Source: a virus
IMG/VR virus record: IMGVR_UViG_3300007234_000096
Coordinates: 1-24,105 of that record
DNA length: 24,105 nt
Strand: one strand, 5' to 3'
How positions within the stretch are numbered: the first letter of the stretch is position 1; every line of letters begins with the position of its first letter. The notes under the pieces were generated by a model. That model had not been told where the DNA came from. It was given only the letters and a program-made list of their open reading frames with translations, and did no database searches. Positions 7,547-15,015 of the stretch are shown in pieces. The position numbers were made by a program, and so were the translations under genes.

Positions 7547-8572
7547 TTAGTCACCATATCCTGCATTTTGGTTTGGGGTTATATCCGTCCACGATCCAGT
7601 TTGTACGGGCGCAATAACCGAGAATGACGGGTCTTGTGTTGGAACTATTTCCGCCCATAGTGACTCCTGACTCGGCGCTATTGTTTCATAATCAGGGGAC
7701 TGTGTTGGGCTGATTAAAGACCAGAATCTTGCCGATCCAACTCGCCCAAAGCACGATACTCCTGACACAGTAATATTAACACCGAGAGAAACGGTTGTGT
7801 TGCCAACACTTCCAGATGCCTGAAGCCCTGTAACCGCGTGGGACGAACTGATTCTTACCCCAACATTCCCCGGACTTGCGGTTGCTGACACTCCGGTCAC
7901 TGCCGCAGCGGCGTCTAGCAGTACTGATACTCCGCCGACCTCGCCGCTTGCCTCGACTCCAGTTGCCGGAACTGCCAAGGATAGAGATATAGAAACAGCT
8001 CCGGGGTCGGCAGATCCACTAACGCCCGTAACGCCTACCAACAAACCTATGAATACCGATGCCGAGCCGACCTCTCCCGTAGCAGAGACGCCCGCCACCT
8101 CTACCGCTGAAGATAGTGAGACCCCTACAGAGCCTACATCCGCGTTTGCGGAAACGCCAGTTACAGGAGCATCTGCCGAGATCAATGCATCGACAGACCC
8201 GACCTCGCCCGTTGATCCTATCCCGGAAACCTGAACTGCTGAAGACAAGTTAACAGTTACAGATCCGGTCTGGCCGGTGGCATCAAGCCCTGTTACGAGT
8301 GCTGATGGGGAAAGGTTGATCGCGGGAGTTCCAACCTCGCCAGTGGAGGAAACTCCTGTTACCTCTTCGACTATGGGTATTGAAGCAACAACCGAGCCAA
8401 CACTAGCCGTGGCGGACAGTCCTGTAACTGAGATGCTAACCGAAGATGATACAGAGACAGATCCTACCTGACCGCTAGCGGATACTCCGGTTGCATTTAC
8501 AACAACATCTACGCCAGCCTGCCCTCCCTCGCTAGAGAACGGTGCTGCTGAGAATGGCGAGTTGCTAAACAT
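7547..8572 (-). CDS. Two-tier repeat protein, probable fibre or surface protein
   Basis: The protein has 341 residues in three parts. Residues 1-26 are a short N-terminus (MFSNSPFSAAPFSSEGG), a Phe/Pro pattern common at the start of phage structural proteins. Residues 27-284 hold twelve repeats of 22 residues with consensus VTGVSATGEVGSVxVxLSxA; repeats 2 to 11 keep the exact length. Residues 285-339 hold five 11-residue repeats of the form xxIxPxQxxx-aromatic. The protein is almost free of charge in the first tier and probably forms an elongated beta structure. Repeats of this style occur in phage tail and surface proteins. The weak ribosome site and tight junctions place it inside the fibre operon. 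The function is unproven; adhesion or a spacer rod is most plausible. Confidence 0.85.
   Translation of the reverse strand: MFSNSPFSAAPFSSEGGQAGVDVVVNATGVSASGQVGSVSVSSSVSISVTGLSATASVGSVVASIPIVEEVTGVSSTGEVGTPAINLSPSALVTGLDATGQTGSVTVNLSSAVQVSGIGSTGEVGSVDALISADAPVTGVSANADVGSVGVSLSSAVEVAGVSATGEVGSASVFIGLLVGVTGVSGSADPGAVSISLSLAVPATGVEASGEVGGVSVLLDAAAAVTGVSATASPGNVGVRISSSHAVTGLQASGSVGNTTVSLGVNITVSGVSCFGRVGSARFWSLISPTQSPDYETIAPSQESLWAEIVPTQDPSFSVIAPVQTGSWTDITPNQNAGYGD
7556..7720 (-). repeat. Five tandem 11-codon repeats (coding)
   Basis: The segment encodes residues 285-339 at the C-terminus. The units end in Y, W, F, W, Y in turn and all carry I-x-P-x-Q at positions 3-7. One Asp-Pro-Ser/Ser-Pro-Asp style loop varies between units. 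Similar W/Y...P.Q repeats occur at the ends of some phage tail proteins, as remembered. Confidence 0.85.
7721..8494 (-). repeat. Twelve tandem 22-codon repeats (coding)
   Basis: The segment encodes residues 27-284 of the repeat protein. Each unit is 66 nt, with the protein pattern V-T/S-G-V/L-x-x-x-x-x-x-G-x-x-x-V-x-L-x-x-x-x-x. The units differ in DNA sequence, so this is an old, protein-constrained repeat rather than a recent expansion. The twelfth unit is truncated after 16 residues and runs into the next repeat class. Confidence 0.9.
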
Positions 8573-8575
8573 TGG

Positions 8576-9910
8576 TTACGCCGGAATCTGGAATCCGGCG
8601 GCGTTTCTTATTGTCGCCGCAGGTTTTAAAATGACCGTTCTATTTACTAGGGCGTCACTGCTATTCCAAGTATAAGAACCGGGATCTTCCGTTCCGCTAG
8701 ATACACCTGTTTTGTACATCAAAGCCTGAGAGCTTGCAAAAAACCCAGATGAACTAGTCTCTGTTGCCACTGTATAACCAGTGGAGGGAGACGAGATGGT
8801 GGTTGCGTCATCATCAATCATTGCGCAAAGAATCGAAACGGAATTGTCTTCTGTAACTGTAATGCTAGGCGGGTCTATGGTGGTGCTGCTGGCAGTAGCA
8901 AATCCGCCAAGACTATCGTACTGGGCGTTTCTGAATGCTATTGCCGAGATATTGGCAATCTCTCCTAGTGAAATACTCGTATCTGGCGTTGCCCCCATCA
9001 CCTTATAACCAACAGTATTGGTGATGCTGTTATTGGTAACAGGGCCAACAACTGTAGTCCAGCCAGAGCTAGTTATAGCTTGACTAGCTGTGCCACTATC
9101 TGAGCTACACAACACTAAAACAATATCGTTTTCCTGAAGCCCTGTTATGTCCGTTAAACTCAGTGTGCTTGCGTAACTTGAGGTTGATGTTGCGCCAACA
9201 TATGATGGAGTGCCAGTTCCTGAGGGTATGGCAAATCCTGCTGAATACACTGGCGTGGGCGTGGGGGTTGGTGGAAAACCAGACACATCTAGCCCAGCAT
9301 CTTCAGCCCAATAGCGAATCTCATCTATAGTCCCATTAAATGAAACTTCATAATCAGAGGTAATGTCTGCAATGTTTCCGTTAACTTGCCCGTAGCCCTT
9401 GCCATTACTCCCGTATACCTGAGATTGGCCCCCTCCCGCAGTATCAGTTCCCAGCTCAACTATTGCGCTTGCAGAGCCTTTGCCTCCCGCCTGAACGTAA
9501 ACCGTAAGAGTAAAGGCGCTTGCATCAACAACAATATAATAGGTTGCGTCTGATCCCGTGTATGAGGATATATCTGCCTCAACCTCTGCTGCATCTGGAT
9601 CAGTTCCCCATGCGGAATCTCCAGCACTGTCAAACGCCCTTGCGCGTAAAGTCCCATTATTGACCCCAACAGCCAAACCAGATCCGCCAGAGCCGCCCAT
9701 CTCAATCAACACGCCGTCATTAGTTGCTGAGATATTGGCATCAATCGCTATGAGAACGTCATTTGCGCCACTTGCAACTCCAGTTCCGTCACTTGGAAAT
9801 GAGGTTATCGTGTAGTCTGGAGTGCCGTAATCCACCTCATAATCACCGCCAGTTGGAGATGTGCTCATTCCCCCGTATAGCAACAGTGTTTGTATATGCT
9901 GATTAAGCAC
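8576..9910 (-). CDS. LamG-like fibre/adhesin with PT-rich linker
   Basis: The best start is GTG at 9910, with GGAAG 8 nt upstream and an 8-nt overlap with the previous stop, giving 444 residues. ATG at 9868 is the alternative. The N-terminal 200 residues look like a concanavalin/LamG-type jelly roll: a DVLIAIDANISATNDGVLIE segment, then a long beta region ending VSFNGTIDEIRYW, the typical closing strand of LamG-like domains. A PPTPTPTPV linker follows. The second domain (LQENDIVLVLCSSDSG, a YKVMGATPDTSISLG segment and EDNSVSILCAMIDDD) resembles domains in other phage fibre proteins and the 238-aa protein in this window. It is probably carbohydrate-binding on the virion surface; the binding role is inferred from fold class. 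Confidence 0.82.
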   Translation of the reverse strand: MLNQHIQTLLLYGGMSTSPTGGDYEVDYGTPDYTITSFPSDGTGVASGANDVLIAIDANISATNDGVLIEMGGSGGSGLAVGVNNGTLRARAFDSAGDSAWGTDPDAAEVEADISSYTGSDATYYIVVDASAFTLTVYVQAGGKGSASAIVELGTDTAGGGQSQVYGSNGKGYGQVNGNIADITSDYEVSFNGTIDEIRYWAEDAGLDVSGFPPTPTPTPVYSAGFAIPSGTGTPSYVGATSTSSYASTLSLTDITGLQENDIVLVLCSSDSGTASQAITSSGWTTVVGPVTNNSITNTVGYKVMGATPDTSISLGEIANISAIAFRNAQYDSLGGFATASSTTIDPPSITVTEDNSVSILCAMIDDDATTISSPSTGYTVATETSSSGFFASSQALMYKTGVSSGTEDPGSYTWNSSDALVNRTVILKPAATIRNAAGFQIPA

Positions 9911-10544
9911 TGACAAAACTTCCGTAAAGGTTGGAGCCAACCTTCCACAACTGGATAACGCTGTATCCTGTAGTTGCCAGCGTGGGAGCTACACCATCAG
10001 GCCAGTACATCGTAGGCCAAGTAATCGTGTAGCCTGTGCCGTCATCTATCATCAACGTCACATACTCGCCATCACTCAACGATTCAGTGAAGGTAGTATT
10101 GGCTGAAAGGGTTTTGTACTGGATTGTCCCATTAGCAGGGTCAATGACCGTACCAGTAAGGCTATAAGTCTGTTCCTCTACTGAACCATTAATTGCCAGA
10201 TTGGAGACATTGACCACTGATAAGGCATCTTCGTAGACCGCCTGATCTGCCGGGTAGGTAATGAACACCTCTTTCTCTCCGGCGGATAAGTTAACAGCAG
10301 ACCCGGCGTTAGTAGAGGCATAGACAGTAGTTCTAGTTAGCGTCGTTCCAGAGGTGGCATACGTACCAAGACCGACCTCCCAGTCGTTATTCGTCGTATC
10401 GACTATGGTGTAGAACGTGGTGTCGCCATCAGACAGTACCGAGCCAAAAGACTGGAAGTCTGTTACGGCACCGGCAAGGGTTAGTGCGCCAGTGCCAGTT
10501 GTTGTCGTGGTCTCCTTGACCCGATCAGCGATAACCAATGCCAT
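9903..10544 (-). CDS. Tail fibre protein with ALVIADRV-type N-terminus
   Basis: The protein has 213 residues. GAGG lies 8 nt before the ATG. The N-terminal module MALVIADRVKETTTTTGTG, with AGAVTDFQSFG and a VFITYPADQAV strand near residue 95-105, matches a widespread phage fibre/structural domain. In relatives it is usually followed by variable C-terminal modules. Here residues about 127-213 form a domain homologous to the end of the 258-aa fibre protein (DGTGYTITWPT, APTLATTGYSVIQLWKVGS). The gene lies first in the fibre chain. It could be the adaptor that attaches fibres, or a fibre itself. Confidence 0.87.
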   Translation of the reverse strand: MALVIADRVKETTTTTGTGALTLAGAVTDFQSFGSVLSDGDTTFYTIVDTTNNDWEVGLGTYATSGTTLTRTTVYASTNAGSAVNLSAGEKEVFITYPADQAVYEDALSVVNVSNLAINGSVEEQTYSLTGTVIDPANGTIQYKTLSANTTFTESLSDGEYVTLMIDDGTGYTITWPTMYWPDGVAPTLATTGYSVIQLWKVGSNLYGSFVSA

Positions 10545-10554
10545 CTAGCAAACC

Positions 10555-10986
10555 TCATGCAATACGGATAATTGCGTTTGTTGCGTCAGCAGTAGGGAAG
10601 GTGACCGTGAACGTGCCTGACGAAACCGTCTTATCAGAACCAAAGTCCAGAATGATTACAGAGTTAGTGCCTAGCGTTGAGTTATAGACCAGCGCTCCGC
10701 GAGCAGTGAAGCTGGCAGATGTCCATGACACATCAGCAAAGTCTGTAAAGCCCGTGGTTCCTGATGTCGTTGGCGTCACATTGGTCAAGGTTTCACCACC
10801 AGCACTATACCCGGTGCCAGAGACTTCATTGGTCGCGGTATAGTCTGTTGTCGCCGCCGTGAACGAGGCGCTGTTGTCGTACAATGCGATTTTAAATGCA
10901 TTGCCAGTTGTATTAGTGAAATCGTGCGAGCCAGTAAGAAGCTCGCCCTTGAATGAAGTGCACATATAGTTGCCGGTAAAAGCCAT
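10555..10986 (-). CDS. Conserved beta-rich phage virion protein
   Basis: The protein has 143 residues. It has a strong ribosome site (AAGGAG, spacing 8). The sequence MCTSFKGELLTGSHDF, then FKIALYDNSASF, NEVSGTGYSAGGETLTNVTP and a closing TNAIIRIA matches a family I recall as very widespread in phage genomes between connector and fibre genes. It is annotated only as structural or hypothetical. All segments are short strands with Gly/Thr turns. A role as a tail or capsid surface protein is likely from context. No enzyme motif is present. Confidence 0.88.
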   Translation of the reverse strand: MAFTGNYMCTSFKGELLTGSHDFTNTTGNAFKIALYDNSASFTAATTDYTATNEVSGTGYSAGGETLTNVTPTTSGTTGFTDFADVSWTSASFTARGALVYNSTLGTNSVIILDFGSDKTVSSGTFTVTFPTADATNAIIRIA

Positions 10987-10988
10987 CT

Positions 10989-11225
10989 TTAACTCTCCTT
11001 AATAGAACGAGAGGCTCGGTCTATTCGTACCGCCTCTTCAATATAATGCTTAACGACACGCTGTATGTTTTCCCTGAACTCTACAGCCTGCTGACGAATA
11101 ACAGGGTCTGCCGAATGAGCAACAGAAATAATCCTATTAGTGCAAAGCTCCGCCATCTGCTCCGCAGAATGACCCCCATTGCTAGTAATGACCACGCCTG
11201 CATTACCTACCGACCCGCTAATCAT
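10989..11225 (-). CDS. Small conserved phage protein, helical
   Basis: The protein has 78 residues. The start overlaps the upstream stop by 4 nt (ATGA), with GGAAG 8 nt upstream. The N-terminal third is Gly/Ser-rich (GNAGVVITSNGGHSAEQ), and the rest is predicted helical: MAELCTNRIISVAHSADPVI followed by a QAVEFRENIQRVVKHYIEEA helix. I recall this pattern (TSNGG...A..C...IISVS....P.IR.QA..FR..I..V...Y..EA) in many phages next to the head-tail adaptor. No function has been assigned that I know of. A neck or connector accessory role is suggested by its fixed position. Confidence 0.82.
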   Translation of the reverse strand: MISGSVGNAGVVITSNGGHSAEQMAELCTNRIISVAHSADPVIRQQAVEFRENIQRVVKHYIEEAVRIDRASRSIKES

Positions 11226-11857
11226 TGTCTTCTTCCCACTACATCGCCAGAGCGGTAACTGTCTGTCATGCTGTAACCCTTACCAAGAACGTTAAGCTTG
11301 TCTAGCGCCTCGGTATAACGGGTAGCATATATACCAAGCAAATCACTATCACCTTTCAGGAAGGTGTACGCTTCCACAAGGCAACCATAAAGCAGCACTG
11401 ACTCTGCATTATCTCCAAGCCAACTGTTCCCAGCGGTCACTATTGACTCTGGCCTGTAGAAGTAATGAAGCTCTACAGGATAGGCGGCAGCAGGCGTCGG
11501 GCCTAAAATAAAGTAATCATCACTAAACAAGCCGTAATACTTTGGCACCCCGGTAGTTGTGCTGTCGGGGTACATCGCCCTGATAGTGCTGACATCTTTA
11601 AAGATAGCGTACTCGTATCCTGAATTATCACACGCCAACGAGAACGGAGCTAAGAAGTCTGAAGGCACCTCAAGATACTGAACATTGATCTGCGTTGTCC
11701 CGGTCACGTTCTTTCTGAAGTCCGGCAACTGAACCGTCTTGAGGATACGGTCTTCTGCCTGATTTATCATCAGATCTATATTGGCAACAAAGGTGGTCTC
11801 GTTAGACTCTGTATAGTCCTGTATGGCCTGCTTTAGCTGTGTATATGTTAATGCCAT
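11222..11857 (-). CDS. Head-tail adaptor-like connector protein
   Basis: The protein has 211 residues. The start shares a base with the upstream stop (TAATG). The N-terminus LTYTQLKQAIQDYTESNETT and the helix INQAEDRILKTVQLPDFRKN, followed by a beta region (YLEVPSDFLAPFSLA, then PKYYGLFSDDYFILGPTP and VELHYFYRPESI) and a helical C-terminus, match a family of phage adaptor/tail tubular proteins recalled from marine podovirus genomes. The fold would be a helical bundle with an inserted beta sandwich, as in connector proteins. It lies between the gp4-like and fibre genes, as expected for a neck component. Adaptor is the best call; the detailed position in the neck is not known. Confidence 0.82.
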   Translation of the reverse strand: MALTYTQLKQAIQDYTESNETTFVANIDLMINQAEDRILKTVQLPDFRKNVTGTTQINVQYLEVPSDFLAPFSLACDNSGYEYAIFKDVSTIRAMYPDSTTTGVPKYYGLFSDDYFILGPTPAAAYPVELHYFYRPESIVTAGNSWLGDNAESVLLYGCLVEAYTFLKGDSDLLGIYATRYTEALDKLNVLGKGYSMTDSYRSGDVVGRRQ

Positions 11858-12195
11858 TAGCTAATCTCAACTGTTACGCGGCCAACCACACCGGACATGT
11901 CAAGACCAACAGTCCTGCTACCAAGCTCAGTAACCCCGCCACCAACAGGATTCCAAGCCCATAGCGCACGGCTCTCATCAAGGCTTGTGTCCGGCCTTGG
12001 GTTTCTGAGTGATTGGTCATCTGTCACCTTCACCTTGCCAAGCTGAAGCTGCGGCTGATCTTGATCAACAACATCACGACCAACAAGGAGGCCGTTCCAT
12101 CGCTGGTTTTCTATCTGACGAACAAGGTCTTTCTTCGGGTAGCGCCTGCCCGTTCTATCGCAAAAACCATAAGCATACTTGCCTTCAGCGCTCAT
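11857..12195 (-). CDS. Conserved neck-region protein, unknown function
   Basis: The protein has 112 residues. It overlaps the gp4-like gene by 4 nt (ATGA) at its start and the adaptor gene by 1 nt at its end. The conserved-looking core is YAYGFCDRTGRRYPKKDL, then NGLLVGRDVVDQDQPQLQLG and RNPRPDTSLDESR. This pattern occurs in a family I know only as phage hypothetical, always near connector genes. The CDRTG segment looks like the remnant of a zinc knuckle, but only one cysteine is present, so metal binding is not supported. The two tight overlaps suggest stoichiometric production with both connectors. Confidence 0.82.
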   Translation of the reverse strand: MSAEGKYAYGFCDRTGRRYPKKDLVRQIENQRWNGLLVGRDVVDQDQPQLQLGKVKVTDDQSLRNPRPDTSLDESRALWAWNPVGGGVTELGSRTVGLDMSGVVGRVTVEIS

Positions 12196-12878
12196 ATCGT
12201 TCCATATCCTCCGGGCTGGATAAAGATCGACGCTTTTTCTCTTGCCGAGTCAGCAGCAAGCATCCACTGCTCTTCATAGACCTGCTTGAGGGCAGGTGCC
12301 ATCTGCATCGCTGTTGGGGTTTTGAGCGCCAAGTAATATGCCAATCCTGAAACAAGACATGGAAGATACCTAACAGGGACTTCCATGTTGTTTGAGGCGG
12401 GTTTACCCGTATCCTCAATCCGATCAAAGTACCAATAGTTGATCGAATAATCTGAGGATTCAGGGACAGGCCAGAGATTTAAAGTAATACCGTCATCCGT
12501 TTGTTCCACGTAGAACTGTATCGGCCTTCCTGTTGTTAGCTTGTTCGTTATATGGGCATACTCAGACACCGATATTCGGCGCATCGTCAGGTCTGACTGG
12601 CTTGTTCCACTTCCCTGACGAAAGCTGCACTCGATTACATCCAACTTTTCTGGCGTCAACGTGTAGGAAGCGGTGCCAGCCACCAAGTTTTCAGTAGCAT
12701 TCTTTACTGCCCACATGTTCAGGCCACGGTTTTGCCATTCAAGCATTAACAGGTCTAGGCTTCGACGGGCAGTCTTGTAGTCATACCCGCTACGAAACTC
12801 CATACCAATACGCTCGTATGCTTCCTCGATAATCTCGGAAAGGTCTAGCGTAAATGCCGTAGTGCCTGAGGTTGCCAT
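12192..12878 (-). CDS. P22 gp4-like tail accessory / head completion protein
   Basis: The protein has 228 residues. AAGG lies 8 nt before the ATG. The N-terminus FTLDLSEIIEEAYERIGMEF and a DYKTARRSLDLLMLEWQNRG helix, followed by NMWAVKNATENLV, a beta region (YTLTPEKLDVIE, then FYVEQTDDGITLNLWPVPES) and a helical C-terminus (AYYLALKTPTAMQM...), are the hallmarks of the P22 tail accessory factor gp4 family. Members attach below the portal and close the head after packaging. P22 gp4 also has muramidase activity reported, but I see no basis to claim that here. Position upstream of the adaptor is as expected. Confidence 0.85.
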   Translation of the reverse strand: MATSGTTAFTLDLSEIIEEAYERIGMEFRSGYDYKTARRSLDLLMLEWQNRGLNMWAVKNATENLVAGTASYTLTPEKLDVIECSFRQGSGTSQSDLTMRRISVSEYAHITNKLTTGRPIQFYVEQTDDGITLNLWPVPESSDYSINYWYFDRIEDTGKPASNNMEVPVRYLPCLVSGLAYYLALKTPTAMQMAPALKQVYEEQWMLAADSAREKASIFIQPGGYGTI

Positions 12879-12882
12879 CGCT

Positions 12883-13353
12883 TTAACCTTGGCCTCTAGA
12901 GCGATTCAAAAACAACTGACGAAGTTCAGCAATGCCGCCATTTTGAGGGTCTGGTCTCATCATTGCAGGCTGACCAACTGGCCGACCATACACTTCGCCC
13001 ATCCCCGGCGCTAAAAACGGCTGTTTTGGATTTGATAAAATAGGGTTTCCGGCTGGCCCCATTGGACGAGGCTGCGGAAAATTCATCCCGCCAAGAAGAG
13101 ACTCTAGCGAAGAAGCATTCATGCCGCCCATCATGGCACCTTGTGGAACCCTCTCAACCATTGTTGTACCCCCGCCCTTGCCTGCTAGAGAGAGGCCAGT
13201 AGAAGCAGGTGGCCGCATACCACCCTTTCCTCCTGTAGGCGCTCCTCTTGGGGGGGACATCATCCCCACTGAGTTAAGCGTCTGAAGAAGCTGATCCGAT
13301 GTCGAGCCGCCGTCAGCCATGCGTCTTGGGTAGTAAGGGTAGTTGTTCATCAT
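12883..13353 (-). CDS. Gly/Met/Pro-rich low-complexity protein
   Basis: The protein has 156 residues. The start overlaps the upstream stop by 4 nt (ATGA), preceded by AAGGTGG. It begins MMNNYPYYPRRMADGGSTS, then has GGKGGMRPP and AGKGGGTT patches, a Met/Gly-rich centre (GAMMGGMNASSLESLLGGMN) and a Pro-rich C-terminal half ending in a short helix (IAELRQLFLNRS). No fold is predicted by eye. The KGG patches are shared with the C-terminus of the preceding protein, so the two may act together or be parts of one ancestral product. It is coding by junctions and ribosome site; function unknown. Confidence 0.75.
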   Translation of the reverse strand: MMNNYPYYPRRMADGGSTSDQLLQTLNSVGMMSPPRGAPTGGKGGMRPPASTGLSLAGKGGGTTMVERVPQGAMMGGMNASSLESLLGGMNFPQPRPMGPAGNPILSNPKQPFLAPGMGEVYGRPVGQPAMMRPDPQNGGIAELRQLFLNRSRGQG

Positions 13354-14102
13354 TGTGGGCCACCTTTTCCGGCGTTTCCGCCTTTACCATATGTTGCATT
13401 TGCAGGAGGGGGATTAGCCCCTCCCTTTGCAGAGAGGGGAGTGAATGTTGTCTGTGGATCGGCTATATCACCGCCGGAGTATTCAGTTAGCTGCTGGCCT
13501 TGTGCTCCGGGGCTTAGATATCCAAAGTCTCTCATGATTTGGTTAAGACCTTCTGTTCCGAAGAAATAGTTGTTGTAGGTGTAGGTCTGCCCTGTAACCG
13601 GATCGGTTACGGTGCCATCTCCGTTATCCACAACATCATTAGTTACTGGAGGTTCATTTCTGCCGCCACCACCAAACGTCTGATTGTAGTAATCGAGGTC
13701 TGATCCTTGAGCGGCAGCAATAATGGCATCCCTAATGTTGCTGGCGTCAACGGTATCTGCCGTATTGGCAAGCTGACGGCCAAAGAAATCAAGGCCGCTT
13801 TCACCGACATCTCTACCAAAAAGCTCTTGATAGTAAGGGTTTAGTACGTCGTAGTAGTCCTGCGCATTAAACCCAGCGTTGTAGTTGTAGTAGTTTCTGT
13901 CAGCTTCTGAGGCGTTAGCTAGAAGGAAGTCTCTAAGGTTCTGCTCGTTAACGCCTGAATTTGGATCTGCTAGGAGAGACGCCCAGTAATTTAAACCGGG
14001 GCTGGCAGCTTGCCGACCAAAAAGCTGCTGATAGTAAGGATTAACTACATCATAATACTGGCTGTAGTCCGGCTCGGTGTTTCCCTGTGCGTTGTAGACC
14101 AT
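13350..14102 (-). CDS. Protein with two DUF4214-like repeats and KGG-rich tail
   Basis: The protein has 250 residues. A good ribosome site (AAGGA, spacing about 7) precedes the ATG. Two homologous units lie at about residues 12-77 and 78-143: each has YYDVxNPYYQxLFGR, then a SPGLNYW or ESGLDFF element, a variable loop and a helix ending before YYN. The LFGR-x(4-6)-GL-x-[YF][WF] core resembles DUF4214, a repeat found in secreted and S-layer-like bacterial proteins. A NDGTVTDPVTGQTYTYNN-like beta segment follows at about 163-180, and the C-terminus is low complexity with AKGG, GKGG and GKGG. A phage virion role is inferred from location; family resemblance is by motif only. Confidence 0.8.
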   Translation of the reverse strand: MVYNAQGNTEPDYSQYYDVVNPYYQQLFGRQAASPGLNYWASLLADPNSGVNEQNLRDFLLANASEADRNYYNYNAGFNAQDYYDVLNPYYQELFGRDVGESGLDFFGRQLANTADTVDASNIRDAIIAAAQGSDLDYYNQTFGGGGRNEPPVTNDVVDNGDGTVTDPVTGQTYTYNNYFFGTEGLNQIMRDFGYLSPGAQGQQLTEYSGGDIADPQTTFTPLSAKGGANPPPANATYGKGGNAGKGGPQ

Positions 14103-14151
14103 ATCAAATTCCTTCCTGCGACTCTGCGCCTTCCATTGTACGCTATGTCAG

Positions 14152-14478
14152 TTAGTTTCTATTGCGAAGATTAGAGAATATCTGATAGTCAAGCTGCAAG
14201 CTTGATGCTGAAGATACCGTGCCCCTAACCTCTACATCGTCACCAAACTCAAACGTGACAACATGTGATGCAGTGTATGCCTGCGCAGTGGTGTTGTCCG
14301 CGCCTCCATATAGAGTTCGCCATACGCCATCTGGGCCTTTGAACTCCCATGTGATAGTGCCTGTACCTGAGTCGATGTGGGCAGAGCATGTAACCCACTG
14401 TGTAGCGACAACGGTATCAGTCGATGTGTTGCTGGTTAGCGTCCCATATGCGGCTCTATTAGCGCCTACTGTAGCCAT
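14152..14478 (-). CDS. Small beta-sandwich-like structural protein
   Basis: The protein has 108 residues. A strong ribosome site (GAGGAG, spacing 6) precedes ATG 14478. The sequence alternates short strands and turns: VVATQWVTCSAHIDSGTG, then ITWEFKGPDGVWRTLYGGAD, HVVTFEFGDDVEVRGTVS and LQLDYQIF. A tryptophan-bearing GPDGVW turn suggests a beta-sandwich or carbohydrate-binding-like module. I do not recognise a named family. The good ribosome site and position before the repeat protein suggest a well-expressed virion or surface component. Confidence 0.8.
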   Translation of the reverse strand: MATVGANRAAYGTLTSNTSTDTVVATQWVTCSAHIDSGTGTITWEFKGPDGVWRTLYGGADNTTAQAYTASHVVTFEFGDDVEVRGTVSSASSLQLDYQIFSNLRNRN

Positions 14479-14488
14479 AACTTACTCC

Positions 14489-14758
14489 TCACCAAGCCTT
14501 ACAAGACCAGTATCTTGCTGTTAACTTACTAGGCTTGTTTGTATCACACTTGTGCCTAGCCCTAAATGACTTCTTTCGTTCTGGCTGATCCTTCTTGATG
14601 GTCATGTTTTGATCGCCAAACCGAATAATTTTCTCTTTGCCGCCCTCGCAAGCCTTAACAATGCTCTTCTTCGTAGGATGGTCTGGCGTTCTCTTGGGCT
14701 TATTGCAGGCCATCTTAGCCTTATCTACCCTGCCGCCTTTAGCATAGCGTCGTCTCAT
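14489..14758 (-). CDS. Small basic Cys-containing protein, DUF5754-like, shared with giant viruses
   Basis: The protein has 89 residues and is strongly basic. It overlaps the upstream gene by 4 nt (ATGA), with GGAG nearby. It begins MRRRYAKGGRVDKAKM, then CNKPKRTPDHPTKKSIVKAC, EKIIRFGDQ, KKDQPERKKSFRARHKC and a closing TARYWSCKAW. The order IxFG, then KD-x-x-R-K-x-x-[FY]-x-x-RH, then a T-A-x-[FY]-W end is a pattern I associate with DUF5754-type proteins of nucleocytoplasmic large DNA viruses and with many marine phages. Four cysteines (C18, C37, C71, C86) and H27/H69 could bind a metal or form disulfides. No function is known; nucleic-acid or structural binding is inferred from charge. Confidence 0.82.
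   Translation of the reverse strand: MRRRYAKGGRVDKAKMACNKPKRTPDHPTKKSIVKACEGGKEKIIRFGDQNMTIKKDQPERKKSFRARHKCDTNKPSKLTARYWSCKAW
14733..14758 (-). repeat. Direct repeat copy A (start of 89-aa gene)
   Basis: These 26 nt cover the start codon and the following MRRRYAKGG codons. They match the segment 15193-15218 at 25 of 26 positions, the single difference being silent in the Tyr-Ala codon region. See copy B. Confidence 0.9.
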
Positions 14759-15015
14759 GCCTTGCTCCGATACTTTGAGGTCTTCTTTGCCACAGACTTA
14801 GGCTGCTTAGAAAACTGCTTTCCTTTCTTTGTGTCTTGACGCTTCTTCCTAGATGTCGCTGCGTACTCTTCCTTGGTCAGTGCGTCTCTGGCTTTCTTTG
14901 GAAGATAGCGCTCGCCAGTGGCTTTGCTGCCTTGGGTGCTCGGCTTACCAGACTTGGTGCCCCAGTCTTCTTTAGTCCACGACTTTAAAGATTTTTGAGG
15001 TTTCTTCAGCGCCAT
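14755..15015 (-). CDS. Small Lys-rich protein with WGTKSGKPS / TGERYLPKKA motifs
   Basis: The protein has 86 residues. ATG 15015 is chosen over a longer frame because it shares a base with the upstream stop (TAATG), has AAGGA just upstream and gives the family-like start MALKKPQKSLKSWTKEDW. Core motifs are WGTKSGKPSTQGSKATGERY, LPKKARDALTKEEYAATSRK and GKQFSKQPKSVAKKTSKY. This order is a pattern I recall from small proteins in phages and giant viruses with a DUF name only; I am not certain which (DUF6321 is a possibility). About one residue in four is Lys. It forms a translationally coupled pair with genes on both sides. Role unknown; a basic virion or DNA-associated protein is a guess. Confidence 0.82.
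   Translation of the reverse strand: MALKKPQKSLKSWTKEDWGTKSGKPSTQGSKATGERYLPKKARDALTKEEYAATSRKKRQDTKKGKQFSKQPKSVAKKTSKYRSKA

Noticed and set aside
11857-12195. Zinc-ribbon interpretation of the CDRTGRRY motif
   Set aside because: Only one cysteine exists in the protein, so no complete metal site can form.
12009-12350. Plus-strand ORF of 113 codons across the gp4-like and neck genes
   Set aside because: The minus-strand genes there carry family motifs and coupled junctions; the plus frame has none.
14103-14151. Ten-codon ORF (MEGAESQEGI) before the DUF4214-like gene
   Set aside because: It is very short and overlaps the ribosome site of the next gene; nothing else supports it.
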